This document shows, piece after piece, positions 33,838 through 44,720 of a stretch of 64,000 nt of DNA. The notes beneath the pieces were generated by a model. The model worked only from the letters and a program-made list of their open reading frames with translations. It did no database searches and was not told the origin of the DNA. The position numbers were made by a program, and so were the translations under genes. This DNA is from Adineta vaga. Taxonomy: Eukaryota; Rotifera. The stretch spans positions 15,438,001-15,502,000 of the forward strand of contig CP075493.1 of NCBI GenBank assembly GCA_021613535.1, given 5' to 3'. How positions within the stretch are numbered: position 1 is the first letter of the stretch; each line of letters opens with the position of its first letter.

Positions 33838-34910
33838 CTACTTTTCCATTGCTCGTTTTATTGTCATGTTCGGTTGATTAATCTTTTGAGCAGTTAATGT
33901 AAAATTGTTTACTTCTAATGTCTGCCATCGTTGATGAATATAACGAGGTAAAAGTTTTCTTATTGCTTGAATAAATATTTTTCGAAATTGATGTGATGTC
34001 AATATTGAAATATAGAATGATTTAACATTATTTAAATAATAACAATAATTTGTTAGGAAATAAGTAAAATATATAATATACCATTGCTCAAAATTTTTAA
34101 CACTATCCATAAGAAAAGCAAACAATGCGAACATAATCATCCATTGTAATGAAATAAGAGCTGTTGCAAGAATTTGTGTAAAGATCATTTTAAGGAATTG
34201 ATTTCGAGTACGACGGACAGCAGCTCCTGTTCCTGCCTAAATAAATAAATAAATTTTGTCTAGCTTTTAAAGAAATAAAATCAACTTACGACTCGTTTAC
34301 GACTTTGTTGAACATTTCGAAAGGTGAGCATAACGAATATAAACATTGTTATTGGTTGCATGAGACCATTCAATACAATATACAAAATATTATTCGTTAA
34401 TGATTGTGTTGCTGCACATCCTTCTGCATTTGTGTATTCGTAAAGAATGAGACCACGAATTGAAACTAAACAACTAATAAGAATAGTAATACCAATGAAC
34501 CATGGAACCATTTTAAGTTGATTGATACGATGAATTGATGATGTGGAACTACATGTCGAAGCATACCGATCAATAATCGACATCAATAAAAAATTAATTG
34601 ATAAATGAGGTAAGAATGCAGGCATAAATTTGGAAAGTTTGCACAGACTCGGTAATCTCATCCATGGAATATAGATTCCATACATTCCAGCTAGATAAGT
34701 TGTTAATAAATTGATAAACAGATGCATCATATCGGCGATTGAACCACAAAGTAAATAAATACAACATGTATTTGAACGAAGTTCAGGTTGTAAATAAGTA
34801 AGAACATTACCAAGAAATCCGATTGAACCACAAACGGTAAATACTAATGGTAAATAATTCACGAATCGTTTCAATACAATATCGAGAGTTGACACTACAT
34901 TTGATACCAT
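33838..34910 (-). CDS. 7TM receptor, two exons
   Basis: Exon 1 is 34910-34290 and exon 2 is 34236-33838. The 53-nt intron (GTAAGT...TTTAG, phase 0) lies after TM5, giving 339 residues. TM1 has GFLGNVLTYL (GN motif). TM2 reads LLCGSIADMMHLF, with the conserved Asp. A Cys precedes TM3. The DRY position reads SIIDRYAST. TM6-TM7 lie in exon 2, followed by a basic helix. It is a class A-like orphan receptor with a DRY-like motif, so G-protein coupling is plausible. The frame is intact. Bdelloid-type expansion; ligand unknown. Confidence 0.85.
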
Positions 34911-36423
34911 GAGTCAAATTAATATGAAAGAGTGACTTATGTGCTTTTTTTTTTATAAAGATTGAAGTAAACTCTTACTTACTTTCTTTTTTTTTCAAAT
35001 TATCCTAAAGTTTTAATAACTAGATGAAGAAAACCTGAGAAAAAATAATATATAATAGTGTGACGTACGTAGAGTTTATTTATAATGCGTTCAAATTAGC
35101 AGATTGTATGATTAAATGAGATGAAATACATGACCTTCATACAAAAAGGTTAGATTATATGAGCAATATTAGTAAGGCAAAAATACTATTTTTAGAGAAA
35201 AAAATCATAACGAAATGTTTATAAAATATAAATGAATTGATGAATAATGAAGAAGCTACATTTCTTATCAAATGGGATTCAATAGACATGAAAAGATCGT
35301 TATCAATATCTTGTCTAAAGAATATTATTTAAAAATAAAATTATTCTTTGAAAGTAGAATGACGTTGAAAAAAGAACGAAAATAATTTTTCCATTTAAAA
35401 CTTTATTAATTCATAATTGTAATAATTGTTATATTTGAAGGATATCAATGTAAATGCGAGTATTGCGACAGTTTTGATCATCGAAAGACTCAATCATATT
35501 CATGTTTATTATTTTTGCACAACTGATTGTTTGACTAAATATGTGATACATTTTTGTTCGTCGTAAACTATCAATTCGAATAATTACGATAGGGTAACTA
35601 TAGAAATCTTTGACCGAATAAATCTGCTTAAAATCGATTATTGTCAGTTAGAAAACATCGAAAAATCTATATTTATTTCTACATAATTGAAAATTTTGTA
35701 ATTGGAAGAAGTGCTTTAATATCGCATTCATATCTTCCTCTCATTGTCGATTATTAATATTTTAGAGTATAGACAGACAATGCTTCCGTTTTTTCTTAAC
35801 AAATTCAATCACAAAGAGTTTCTGTAGTTTGTTTAAATATATTTCGGTCTAACAATCTTAAAGTCATCATCGTTTGGCAGGCCTGCCATCCGTACCCATT
35901 TCAACCCTTTTCACTTTAAACTACTTATGAATATTCTCTTTTAGCAGAGTTTCGAAAAACTGCGTCTGTGTTAACAGCAAAACTGCTTTTTTCTGATCAG
36001 ATTCAGAACAGTGCATAAGTTTACTAACAGTTTGTAAGCAAGTTCTCGTTTGAGAGAAATTATCTGAATCCTGAAAAGTCTATTAACTTTTCCATATGAC
36101 CCCTTTCTGTATAAAAATGATTATTAGACTCTGTTCAAGTGGTTTTATAATCAGTATAGTTACCCGGTTTCTACCTATAATACTGGTGATTTATGTGAGG
36201 AATTAAATTGTACAATTTGATAAACACATGAATGAATGCCTTTCGCTTACATGTTTCCTCATAAGGTTACACTATGTACATTTTCGCTTGATATAAGAAG
36301 TAAAAACATACGTAAGTTTATAAGATGAAGGTTTTAACAGACTAGGTAAAATCTAAATGACAAGAATCACGAAACAAGAATCGTTTTAAACTTCATTTAT
36401 TTTAGATAAAAAACATTGTGTTC
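34911..36423. other. Intergenic region
   Basis: About 1.5 kb of AT-rich DNA. The only oddity is a GC-rich 14-bp palindrome TGGCAGGCCTGCCA near 35876. No gene was recognised. Confidence 0.5.
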
Positions 36424-37508
36424 CTATAAATTAAATAATTCCCACGTATGAAATTCCTTTATTGTATTCACTTGTTTCTTTTCTATCATTTTCATTGTAT
36501 CAAATTCGACAAGTATTATCCAATATTGATCTTCCATCAGAGGAGTATAGACATGATGAATCAAGAATAATATTTGACGAGTTGATGGATCATAGATCGC
36601 TTGAACATCTCTCACTTCAGTTGCCACAGGTGTTTTCGAAAGAAGTGTTTGATTTGTAAGTTTACTTGTATAAGGATTCATGTACGTCATAACTATATCT
36701 TGATGAGGATAATCACGTTGCCAAGTACTCAAAACAAGTTTTCTTTTTATATCATACGTCATTGTGCAAAGAGAATTAATATTGGACAGTAAATGAAATT
36801 CCGTAACAAGATCTTCTTTAATTCCAACAAGATTTAAATCCATTTTAATAAAATATGCATCAACAAAAGGAGTTTCTTCACGTGTTCGAACTTCAACAAT
36901 CCAATTTTCTTCATAATCAAATATTGAACATCGACGTTGTGGTGATGCATATTTTTTTATTTCCTGTTGAGTATATTGTCGAATAATATCTAATGTTGTT
37001 GTATTATATTCTTCAAGAATTAATGTCAATTTTGAAACATCACGTAATCCAAATAATCGATGACGTTGAGGATCAAAAAAAAGATAAATTAAATGTCCAT
37101 TATGTAAAATCCATTGACTTTGTTTGTATGTTTTCTTTTCCATATCAAAAGCAAATAAAAATAAATGTTCACATCCAATATCACATTGAATAGACATAAA
37201 CATCGTTGAAGAATTATCAATAGCAACAGGTCCAGAAATAAAATAATATGGATCTGTTGTATTTTTATCAAAATAATAGGAAAAATTTGAATAAAATACT
37301 AAGTCTGATGTTGTTGAATTGTAAGAAGAGATACTTCCATAGAATGGACCTCTAGAAAATATGATTTAATACGAATATTTTTAGATGAAATTTCATACTC
37401 ATATCCTTGAAATGGTTTTACACCAAAATAATTCGTTGCTAATGAGACATTGATACATTTACAAAACAGAAAAATAAGACTAGCACATAAAAGTTGTAAT
37501 CGATGCAT
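36424..37508 (-). CDS. Secreted orphan protein with signal peptide, two exons
   Basis: Exon 1 is 37508-37399 and exon 2 is 37351-36424, joined in phase 2 across a 47-nt GT-AG intron; 345 residues. Residues 1-25 (LLCASLIFLFC) form a signal peptide. The rest has repeated strand-rich segments (HLIYLFFDPQRHRLFGL, TMTYDIKRKLVLSTW, YDPSTRQILFLIHH) spaced about 60-70 residues apart, which suggests a beta-propeller, though I recognise no named family. N-glycosylation sites (NST, NFS, NTT, NSS) cluster in the first 90 residues. There is no membrane anchor. The start and intron are supported by continuous sense across the junction. The role is unknown, probably extracellular. Confidence 0.7.
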
Positions 37509-38613
37509 GATATTTCGAATAAAAAAAATATGATGTTGTTCTCATGCTTATATTTGTGTTCTTATCGTGATGAAAGATATTTGTAATCGTGAGAATAACA
37601 CTTTTTTTTATTGTTTACTCATTTTGATCTAGAAATGTTGTACCCTAAGAACAATATCATTTTGACGAAGTATTTACCAATATTCAATACCACAGTTGTC
37701 GAGAAGTAAACCTTATACAGCATCAGTCGTAACATTGTAATTAAATATTCTTTCATCGTTATCTTCATTTTAACAAAACTAGCTGTTATGAAATATGACG
37801 AAGTAAAAAAGAACAAAATGTGCCAGATAACACTTACGTTGCGTCTATATTATATAGAAAAAGAAGGGCGTGTGTGCCTTGTCATGATCATGCATATGAA
37901 AATAAAAAGGCATTTGACAGAGTCATTCGTCAATTAAGCGAAGTAAAACAAACAAGCAATTCTACGATGATTAACATTCATTCATAATTCTATTTATTTA
38001 TTTATTTAAAGTGATTATGTAAATGGAATCATAAGAGATTTCAAGTTCTACGTATACGATTGAGGCAAATTCTAACTACTGAGATATAATTGAGCAACAT
38101 GAAAGATTTTGTCTCGGTTGGTTTTCTCGTAAAAACTATCAACATTCCTAACGGATACTGTATTTTTTTATATAGAATAATTAACATCTGTTACCACTTT
38201 GTATCGTATTATTGACGAAAAATGTTGGATTTCCTGTTTCATATTGAACAAATATTTTACATGAAAACTTTATCTCTATATAAATACAATTTTTTCACAA
38301 CATAGATGTGAATTTATATTCAATTTTAAGTATGATCTAGAAAAAAATCTTAACATCCATAGAAGGTAAGTACTACACCGACTTTTTCTAAAACTTAACA
38401 AACCTTTTGAACTCGTTGTCATAATAAAATACTTTCAGATCTGATATTTTTGTTTTGTATAGGATATTTTTTAATTTGAGCGATGTACATGAAGATAGAT
38501 ATAATTATTAGTGAAATCAAACTCAGTGATATGAGTGGGTGTGGGTTATGTACTATCACCCATATACACCCTCAAGATCATAGACATTAACTTGATATCT
38601 TATTCAAATTCAA
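37509..38613. other. Divergent intergenic region
   Basis: AT-rich DNA between divergent genes. The frame at 37619-37816 has no recognisable features. A TGTGGG palindrome (38533-38575) lies just before the next gene. Confidence 0.5.
38533..38575. repeat. TGTGGG-type palindrome
   Basis: GAGTGGGTGTGGGT pairs with ACCCATATACACCCTC. The loop is short and not purine-rich. It lies about 40 bp before the ATG at 38614, so it probably falls in the promoter or 5' UTR. Confidence 0.8.
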
Positions 38614-39900
38614 ATGGTGAACATTCACTGGTACGCTTCAGCGTTATGGCAAAAATTAATGACTTATTTGAAAACTCTTAACTTATTTCCATCCATTCCA
38701 CCATCAACTGATGAACATCAAATTCGCAATGAAAGAATCTCAACTCGTATCTTCATATTCTTACTCACCATATCACTGACTATTCTTCTCTTATATACTT
38801 CATTGATTAATATTACACAAACAGTTATTATCGAAAAACCTACACTGGATCGATATGAACAATTAAATTCCAAATATTCAAAGACATTAACATGTCCATG
38901 TTCAAAGATATCGATTAATTATAAAACATTTCTTAATCTCAAATATACATCATATGAAATCTGTCGTAGTATTTTTGTTACACCAATGTGGATCGACTCT
39001 ATTTCGACATTATCTGATGGACAGACTACTTTAGATACTGGGGGCATGCGATTTCCCATCTCATATTCATTTGAAACTCTGAATGTATTTTGTTCATTGA
39101 TCAATGAAAATATAAAAAATCGTTTGATTCAATTCTATACTAATCAATATGTAACTTCATCTGTCGTATCTGAGGATATACTTAAATCTCAAGTTGAATC
39201 ATTTATTAGTCAATTCATATCATCAACTACGAACGACTTTCTCTTGTCCCTTTCAAGAATACGAGATACAACTCAAAGTAACAGTTTAGTCTCAGCTTGG
39301 TTTATAAATTATGATTTTGTGAAAGTCCCAGGTTATATCGATATATTTGTAGGTACAAAGTATTACCGAAATTGCAGTTGTGCATTTTCATCTACGTGTA
39401 TTACGGAATCTTCTATATTCGATGCTGTTAATAAAACGGTTTTATTTGGTGTACCCGGTTTTTTCACTGGGTGTTATATCATCGAAGCATTACTTCAGTC
39501 AGATCTTCGATGTTTCTATGATCAAACATGTCTTGATCGATTACGAACATATTTCTTCTCACCTTCTCCAATAAATTTCACAGCTCTTGACGAATCATCA
39601 TTGATCCATTCATTTGTGAATTCAACCATTCAAGAACTTCTTAATCATTTAATAGTCGAAGAATGGAATAAATCAATAATGTATGACAAATATTTTGAAG
39701 ATTGTAAACCAAAAGAATGTATTTACACGCATGTAACAAGAAATAGTGTTATTTATATTGTGACAACATTATTTGGACTCATTGGTGGACTGATAACAGT
39801 ATTGAAACTGATTATACCACGAGTCGTTCGATTTGTTGCCTATTGTATTCGGAAACGACAAGTTAGACGCATCGTAGTTGTGACGATGATTGAGACCTAA
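38614..39900 (+). CDS. Two-pass membrane protein with Cys-rich ectodomain
   Basis: A 428-residue single-exon protein. A first hydrophobic helix lies at ~47-68 (FIFLLTISLTILLLYTSL) and a second near 385-405. The long loop between them contains a CPCS motif (~94-97), further cysteines (NCSCAF, CYIIEALL, CFYDQTC) and a final CKPKECIYTHVTRN just before TM2. N-glycosylation sites are frequent. The short N-terminal cytoplasmic part, big Cys-rich loop, second helix and basic tail resemble the topology of DEG/ENaC channels, but I see no convincing DEG/ENaC pore motif. It resembles a bdelloid-expanded family. The function is not known and the channel idea is speculative. Confidence 0.75.
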   Translation: MVNIHWYASALWQKLMTYLKTLNLFPSIPPSTDEHQIRNERISTRIFIFLLTISLTILLLYTSLINITQTVIIEKPTLDRYEQLNSKYSKTLTCPCSKISINYKTFLNLKYTSYEICRSIFVTPMWIDSISTLSDGQTTLDTGGMRFPISYSFETLNVFCSLINENIKNRLIQFYTNQYVTSSVVSEDILKSQVESFISQFISSTTNDFLLSLSRIRDTTQSNSLVSAWFINYDFVKVPGYIDIFVGTKYYRNCSCAFSSTCITESSIFDAVNKTVLFGVPGFFTGCYIIEALLQSDLRCFYDQTCLDRLRTYFFSPSPINFTALDESSLIHSFVNSTIQELLNHLIVEEWNKSIMYDKYFEDCKPKECIYTHVTRNSVIYIVTTLFGLIGGLITVLKLIIPRVVRFVAYCIRKRQVRRIVVVTMIET

Positions 39901-40691
39901 GTTATGATTGTGTTAATTGATATTTCAATTCTACAAAGAAAACTATTATCAAAATCGTTATTGTTAGGATCGTATAAAAGATACAAATGATGGTTCTATC
40001 TTCTACTTGCTGTCATTTGAAAAGGTGGAAATGGCTTTATTTTTTACTATGAAATGTTGAGGACGTGAATGTAGGTATAGGCAGAGTTCCCGTCCCACAC
40101 CCTTAGAAAAAAATGTTCGTGTTTACTAATACATTCTTATATGACAGTTAATTTTTAGTTCATCATCGATTATTATTAAACTATAAAGATCCAAAAAACT
40201 GTAATCGAAACGGTATAATAGACACAATACATTCGATAATAACTTGAATCATCATTTTATACCCTATGGTATTTTGTAACCACGTTTACCTATTCATTCT
40301 TTTTCTTCTATTGTAATAATTATATAAAAATCAACGAAATTATATACATGTCTTTTAAGGTTGTTGATTTACATATAATATTTCTTTCTCTTGACATAAC
40401 GTTATATAGTTAATCAAAGAATCAAGTATATACGATTTCTTAAACTACAATACAATATTTTTTTCAACGATGATTCATAAGACATTTTCGGGGCGTCTTT
40501 ATTACTTTTTATTTTATAAAGAATAACGTATCTAGTTAATGTAAATACGATTTCAACATACAAAGCAATAATAACACAATGACCTCATATAAAAAAAAAC
40601 AGAATGAAGATATATGAAATCATTTTCTTGTTATTTTCTATAATAATACGCAAGATTAAAATATACATACAATAGATTTTATTGCGTATTC
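39901..40691. other. Intergenic region with one palindrome
   Basis: AT-rich and without other features. The palindrome at 40056-40106 is described separately. Confidence 0.5.
40056..40106. repeat. TGTGGG-type palindrome, degenerate
   Basis: GTTGAGGACGTGAATGTAGG on the left; CCCGTCCCACACCCTTAG on the right. The pairing is imperfect. It lies about 155 bp beyond the stop of the two-pass membrane protein. Confidence 0.6.
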
Positions 40692-41702
40692 ATGGCAAAA
40701 CATTATCATGTTTATGGAATAGGTGCTGCACTTGTTGATACAGAAATTAATGTAACTGATGATGATCTCAATATGATATCAATTGACAAAAGTCTAATGA
40801 CACTTGTAGATGAAGAACGACAAATACAACTAATTGATTATTTTAAAAATCATTTGATTTATTCGAAGAGAACTAGTGGTGGTTCTACAGCTAATGCTAT
40901 TATTGCAATTGCTCAATTTGGTGGTCAAACATTTTATTCATGTAAAGTTGGAAATGATAATAATGGTCGATTTTATTTGAACGATCTTGAAATAGCAGGT
41001 GTTGATTATCATATTGATAAATGTCAAGATCAAGGTATTACAGGAACATGTTTAGTTATGTTAACTTCTGATGCTGAACGTACTCTTTGTACATTTCTTG
41101 GTATTAATGCCATACAATCTGAACATGATATTATACCAGAAGTTATTGCTGCTTGTACTTATGTTTATTTTGAAGCTTACATGATTATGTCTTTACCGAC
41201 GTTTGCTGCTGCTAAATATTTATGTGAAATAGCAGAACTAAATAATGTCAAAATAGCAATGAGTTTTTCTGATTCAAGTATTATCATGATTTATCACGAT
41301 CGTTTATGCGAAATACTTAAGAAACCGATTGATTTGTTATTTTGTAATCGAAATGAAGCATTTAGTTGGTCTCAAACAGATAAAATTGATATTGCTGTTG
41401 ACAAATTAAAAATAATCGCACGTACATTTGTTATTACTCTTGGCGCCGAAGGTTCATTAGTCTATGATGGTTCGAAACTGTACAATATTGCACCTCATAA
41501 AGTAGATGCAATCGATTCTACTGGAGCAGGTGATATGTTTGCTGGAGCATTTTTATTTGGTATTACACATGGACAAGATTATTTTACAGCAGGAAATTTA
41601 GCTAGCCTTGCTGCAGCTACAGTTGTTTCAAATTATGGATCACGTTTATCTGCAGCGAAACAAAAACACCTATTAGCACAATGGAATAATTTCAGACAAT
41701 AA
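40692..41702 (+). CDS. PfkB-family (adenosine/ribokinase-like) carbohydrate kinase, bacterial-like
   Basis: A 336-residue single-exon enzyme that would phosphorylate adenosine or a sugar with ATP. The N-terminus reads YGIGAALVDTEINV. The first PfkB signature region has GGSTANAIIAIAQFGG (~62-77) and the following DNNGRFYLNDLEIAGV. The second signature DSTGAGDMFAGAFLFG (~275-290) contains the anion hole and the catalytic Asp (GAGD). The order and phrasing of these segments closely resemble a gammaproteobacterial adenosine-kinase-like PfkB subfamily as I remember it, more than animal adenosine kinase. Lack of introns fits horizontal transfer. Codons are A/T-rich like the host, so any transfer would be old. 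The start is ATG 40692. The substrate is uncertain. Confidence 0.9.
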   Translation: MAKHYHVYGIGAALVDTEINVTDDDLNMISIDKSLMTLVDEERQIQLIDYFKNHLIYSKRTSGGSTANAIIAIAQFGGQTFYSCKVGNDNNGRFYLNDLEIAGVDYHIDKCQDQGITGTCLVMLTSDAERTLCTFLGINAIQSEHDIIPEVIAACTYVYFEAYMIMSLPTFAAAKYLCEIAELNNVKIAMSFSDSSIIMIYHDRLCEILKKPIDLLFCNRNEAFSWSQTDKIDIAVDKLKIIARTFVITLGAEGSLVYDGSKLYNIAPHKVDAIDSTGAGDMFAGAFLFGITHGQDYFTAGNLASLAAATVVSNYGSRLSAAKQKHLLAQWNNFRQ

Positions 41703-42262
41703 CATGATTATATATAGAATACTTTATTTAGACATATTTTAAACTTGCGAGTAAAAATGTGTAATACAATTGTATCTTCAAGATCTGTAAAAAACTGTAT
41801 TTGTTTAAATTCCCTAGTGTCTTGCAAGTATCACATCAAACAATGTTTTCTTTCTGATTATACTAAAATACTCCTTAAACGTTTCATGTTGTTTATCAGA
41901 GATATTCTTCGTACGTTAGCAAATATTAACAAATGATCCTTACATGTAAGATGAAAGAAAGAAAAACATTTCGCTAAGGACTGTTGCATCTGACTATCTA
42001 CACGTGTTTCGTTAATGTGAGATAGATGGGTAATGTCTCTTCTTTCATACATTAATCAAAGGTATGTCAGAAGCGATGAAAAAAAACCCTCGTTGCTTAT
42101 ACTGACGTTTTAATCTAGTTGCTTACTCATCTTTCGTGCAGACGGAAGACGGAAGTCTACATCATAGTGATCATTCTATTATCCGCGAGCATTATTAGAC
42201 TTTTTTGGTAGTTTTTAAAGATAATCATAACATCACTTCTTACTACAAGCTTTACTTTAGAT
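41703..42262. other. Intergenic region
   Basis: AT-rich. Frames at 41745-41936 (plus) and 41858-42052 (minus) are overlapping chance ORFs. No other feature was seen. Confidence 0.5.
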
Positions 42263-43081
42263 ATGATTTCGAAGGCACCGAATCAATCAAATAAATTGAA
42301 TTTTGATGGTTTTAAAGAGCAACCACGACTTACTATCAGCATTGATCAGGATGGTGGTATAATTGCTGCTAATGAAAAATATTTACTCTGCTATTCCAGC
42401 AACCGTTTTTTATTAATTGATCAACAAGGAAATGAACAGTTCAGCATATCAAAAAAGTTTCACTCTCAAGGTGGTTGCTGGTCATCACATTTAAATCAAT
42501 TTCTTATCTCGGACGGTCCAGGTCAACATCTTTATGCGCTGGATATTAATACACGACAGTTACAAGCAGTTAAAAAGTTTACTATAGGTGTGCGAACTTG
42601 CACATGTTATGGAGAGACATTTCTGTGTTCCATAGGCCAAAGAGGAGAAAAAATTGAGAAATATAATCTATCTAACTGGCAATTAGAAGGTACGTTTGAC
42701 ATAGCAGAAGTTTCTCAAATTCGATTCAATAACGATGGTACTCGTCTTGGAGTTATACTAGATAATCCTGAAGACGTTGTTTGGAGTGAATTTTCGTTTG
42801 CCTTATATAATCCTCAGGATATGAGTCTGTTACAACAATCGACTTGTATTGACAGTGGTCATTTTTGTTGTCTTATTCCTTTACCTCTGAACGAACAATT
42901 CGAATATCTGGTAGCTATATTTTCAGAAAACTATATCTATCTACTAGATTCAAATGGGCAACTCAAAGAAAGACTTGTGGATAGTCATGCAAAACAAGTA
43001 ATATCAGCAGCTTTAATCAATAGCAAATGTCTTGTTTTACGAACAAGTAAACCTGATGAATTTCATTTCTACGATTTATAA
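42263..43081 (+). CDS. Beta-propeller-like cytoplasmic protein, hypothetical
   Basis: A 272-residue single-exon protein, start ATG 42263. It contains about six strand-rich repeats of 40-45 residues (YLLCYSSNRFLLIDQQG, QFLISDGPGQHLYALD, FLCSIGQRGEKIEKYN, YLVAIFSENYIYLLDSNG) with aromatic/hydrophobic spacing like WD40 or PQQ-type blades, which suggests one propeller. No catalytic residues, signal peptide or membrane segment are visible. Unlike the NHL and FG-GAP proteins in the window it has no calcium motifs. The identity of the family is not certain. Confidence 0.6.
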   Translation: MISKAPNQSNKLNFDGFKEQPRLTISIDQDGGIIAANEKYLLCYSSNRFLLIDQQGNEQFSISKKFHSQGGCWSSHLNQFLISDGPGQHLYALDINTRQLQAVKKFTIGVRTCTCYGETFLCSIGQRGEKIEKYNLSNWQLEGTFDIAEVSQIRFNNDGTRLGVILDNPEDVVWSEFSFALYNPQDMSLLQQSTCIDSGHFCCLIPLPLNEQFEYLVAIFSENYIYLLDSNGQLKERLVDSHAKQVISAALINSKCLVLRTSKPDEFHFYDL

Positions 43082-43252
43082 CTTCAAACTAGACCAAAAT
43101 TAACCTTACATAAACAATTTTTTGTAGTTACCGCTTAGTAATTAATGAATTTCATCTTATTGACAATGTTGTAAACGAGGAAAAGCGAAATACACTCACA
43201 CCCTAACACTAATAAAAAGTCAACTGATTCACTCAAGTTCTAAGTTTTGTTC

Positions 43253-44140
43253 TTAATAAGTTTGATCTAAAACATTTTTTTCAATCCACTCCAAAGAGTA
43301 TTGAAATACTTCCTCTCGTTGACTACCATTATGTAGTTCATGATGTAGTCCTTCCCAAATTTTGAATTCTTTCACTTTTGTTGAGCTTGATCGATCAACC
43401 CATTTTTGTAGAAACTCTTTTCTAATGATAGATTTTGTACCGTACTGTACTAAGAGTGGAATAGAAAATCGATGCCCTCTTTGCATCGGAAATGACGCTT
43501 CAAGCATAATATCCAGTGTTCTAGCTGTCCATCGATCGTGAACATAAGCATCGTTCTTGTAAGCTTATAGTACTTCCTGATCATCCGTAACCTCGGTAGC
43601 ATATTGTTCTGCTCTTACTGGTAGACGAACAGTAGGTGATAGATTAGAAAAGGCACGCACGATTGCTAGTTGAATACGACCAACTTTGGCTCTAGGGAGA
43701 CTGACAGCTGGCGAACAGAGAATAAGACCTTGATAAGGTAGGTTATCCATATGTTTCATTGTGTAGAAGATTATGATAGAAGCACCGATTCCATCTCCCC
43801 AGATGATAAGAGGAAGTGAAGGATATTTTTTTTTAATTTGATCGATTGCCGCATCAATATCACCAAAACTGGCTAGAACATGTGGAATATGACCGCGTTC
43901 ACCACGACTTCTTCCATGACCTCTCCAATCGTAATCAAACACAGCAAAGTGATGTTGACTAAAAAACTCTTGAAGAAATGTAGTGCGAGCACCATGATCA
44001 CCAAAAGTGTGTATAAAGAAAAGTGCTGCTTTTGGTTTATCAACAGGTCAATGTCTGCCGGAAAGAATTAGATGATCCTCATAAAATGATGGAAATTCGA
44101 TTGGTTTCGGTAGATCTATTCGTTGATGTGCTTCGGTCAT
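43253..44140 (-). pseudogene. Alpha/beta-hydrolase (monoglyceride-lipase-like) pseudogene
   Basis: One frame of 296 codons from ATG 44140 to the stop at 43253 is broken by two in-frame stops: TGA at 44050-44048 and TAA at 43567-43565. Between them it reads as a typical serine hydrolase: DYDWRGHGRSRGERGHI (the oxyanion/HG segment) and the nucleophile elbow region. At the elbow, where GxSxG is expected, the sequence is GDGIG, so the catalytic Ser is replaced by Gly. The C-terminus retains the His-region GLHHELHNG. No frameshifts are present, so decay is by point mutation. Two stops plus loss of the nucleophile strongly indicate a dead gene. Confidence 0.9.
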
Positions 44141-44720
44141 TTCTGAAGATTTTTTTCTGTTTGTTATTCTGAAAAGAAAAATTTAAACTCTTTCAAAGTG
44201 AAAATATTTTTATATATACTTTTCGAACTAGTTGATACACTTACGAAAAAAAGATTAATGTTTGTTGTACAGAACCGAACGAGTTTTTTTCTATATATTT
44301 TATTCTCACTCATTTACGAGTAAAGAATCCAAACAAATCATATTTCTTTTATTACGAACGATGGAAGAATGTGCACTCAAATCTCTCTGCGTTTCTAAAA
44401 TTAACGAAGGAATCAGAATAGAAACGAATGCTTGGTTTGTTGAGTGTTATTCTCTCGGTCTCTATTTTATCAAGTAGTAATTTTGGTAACATTAGAGAAG
44501 GAATCGAAATTAAAAAAAGTGATTGCTCGATTCTCTATTCATCCGTGTGAATTTCAGTTTTTATCACCAGCACTATGAGTCTTGAAAATGATTTAATTAG
44601 CGAAGGATAGGTCAGTTGTTCAATGCGAAATATAAATTTGAAAGTTAACCTTGAACTGTTTATGATCACGGCGAATCTAAACTCTTAACTGCGTTGAGCT
44701 TCTAATTTGCATTATGATAA
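44141..44720. other. Intergenic region or 5' exon territory of the ankyrin-ART gene
   Basis: The next gene lacks an ATG before its first ankyrin repeat, so its 5' exon should lie here. An ATG at 44575 opens an 11-codon frame, but I found no donor site that joins it. Otherwise AT-rich. Confidence 0.4.

Noticed and set aside
35876-35889. GC-rich palindrome TGGCAGGCCTGCCA as a regulatory site
   Set aside because: Single occurrence of 14 bp in a long gap; a similar GC-rich patch near 15308 is not palindromic in the same way.
44262-44477. 71-codon ORF before the ankyrin-ART gene as its first exon
   Set aside because: The sequence has no ankyrin or signal features, and I could not find a splice that joins it in frame.
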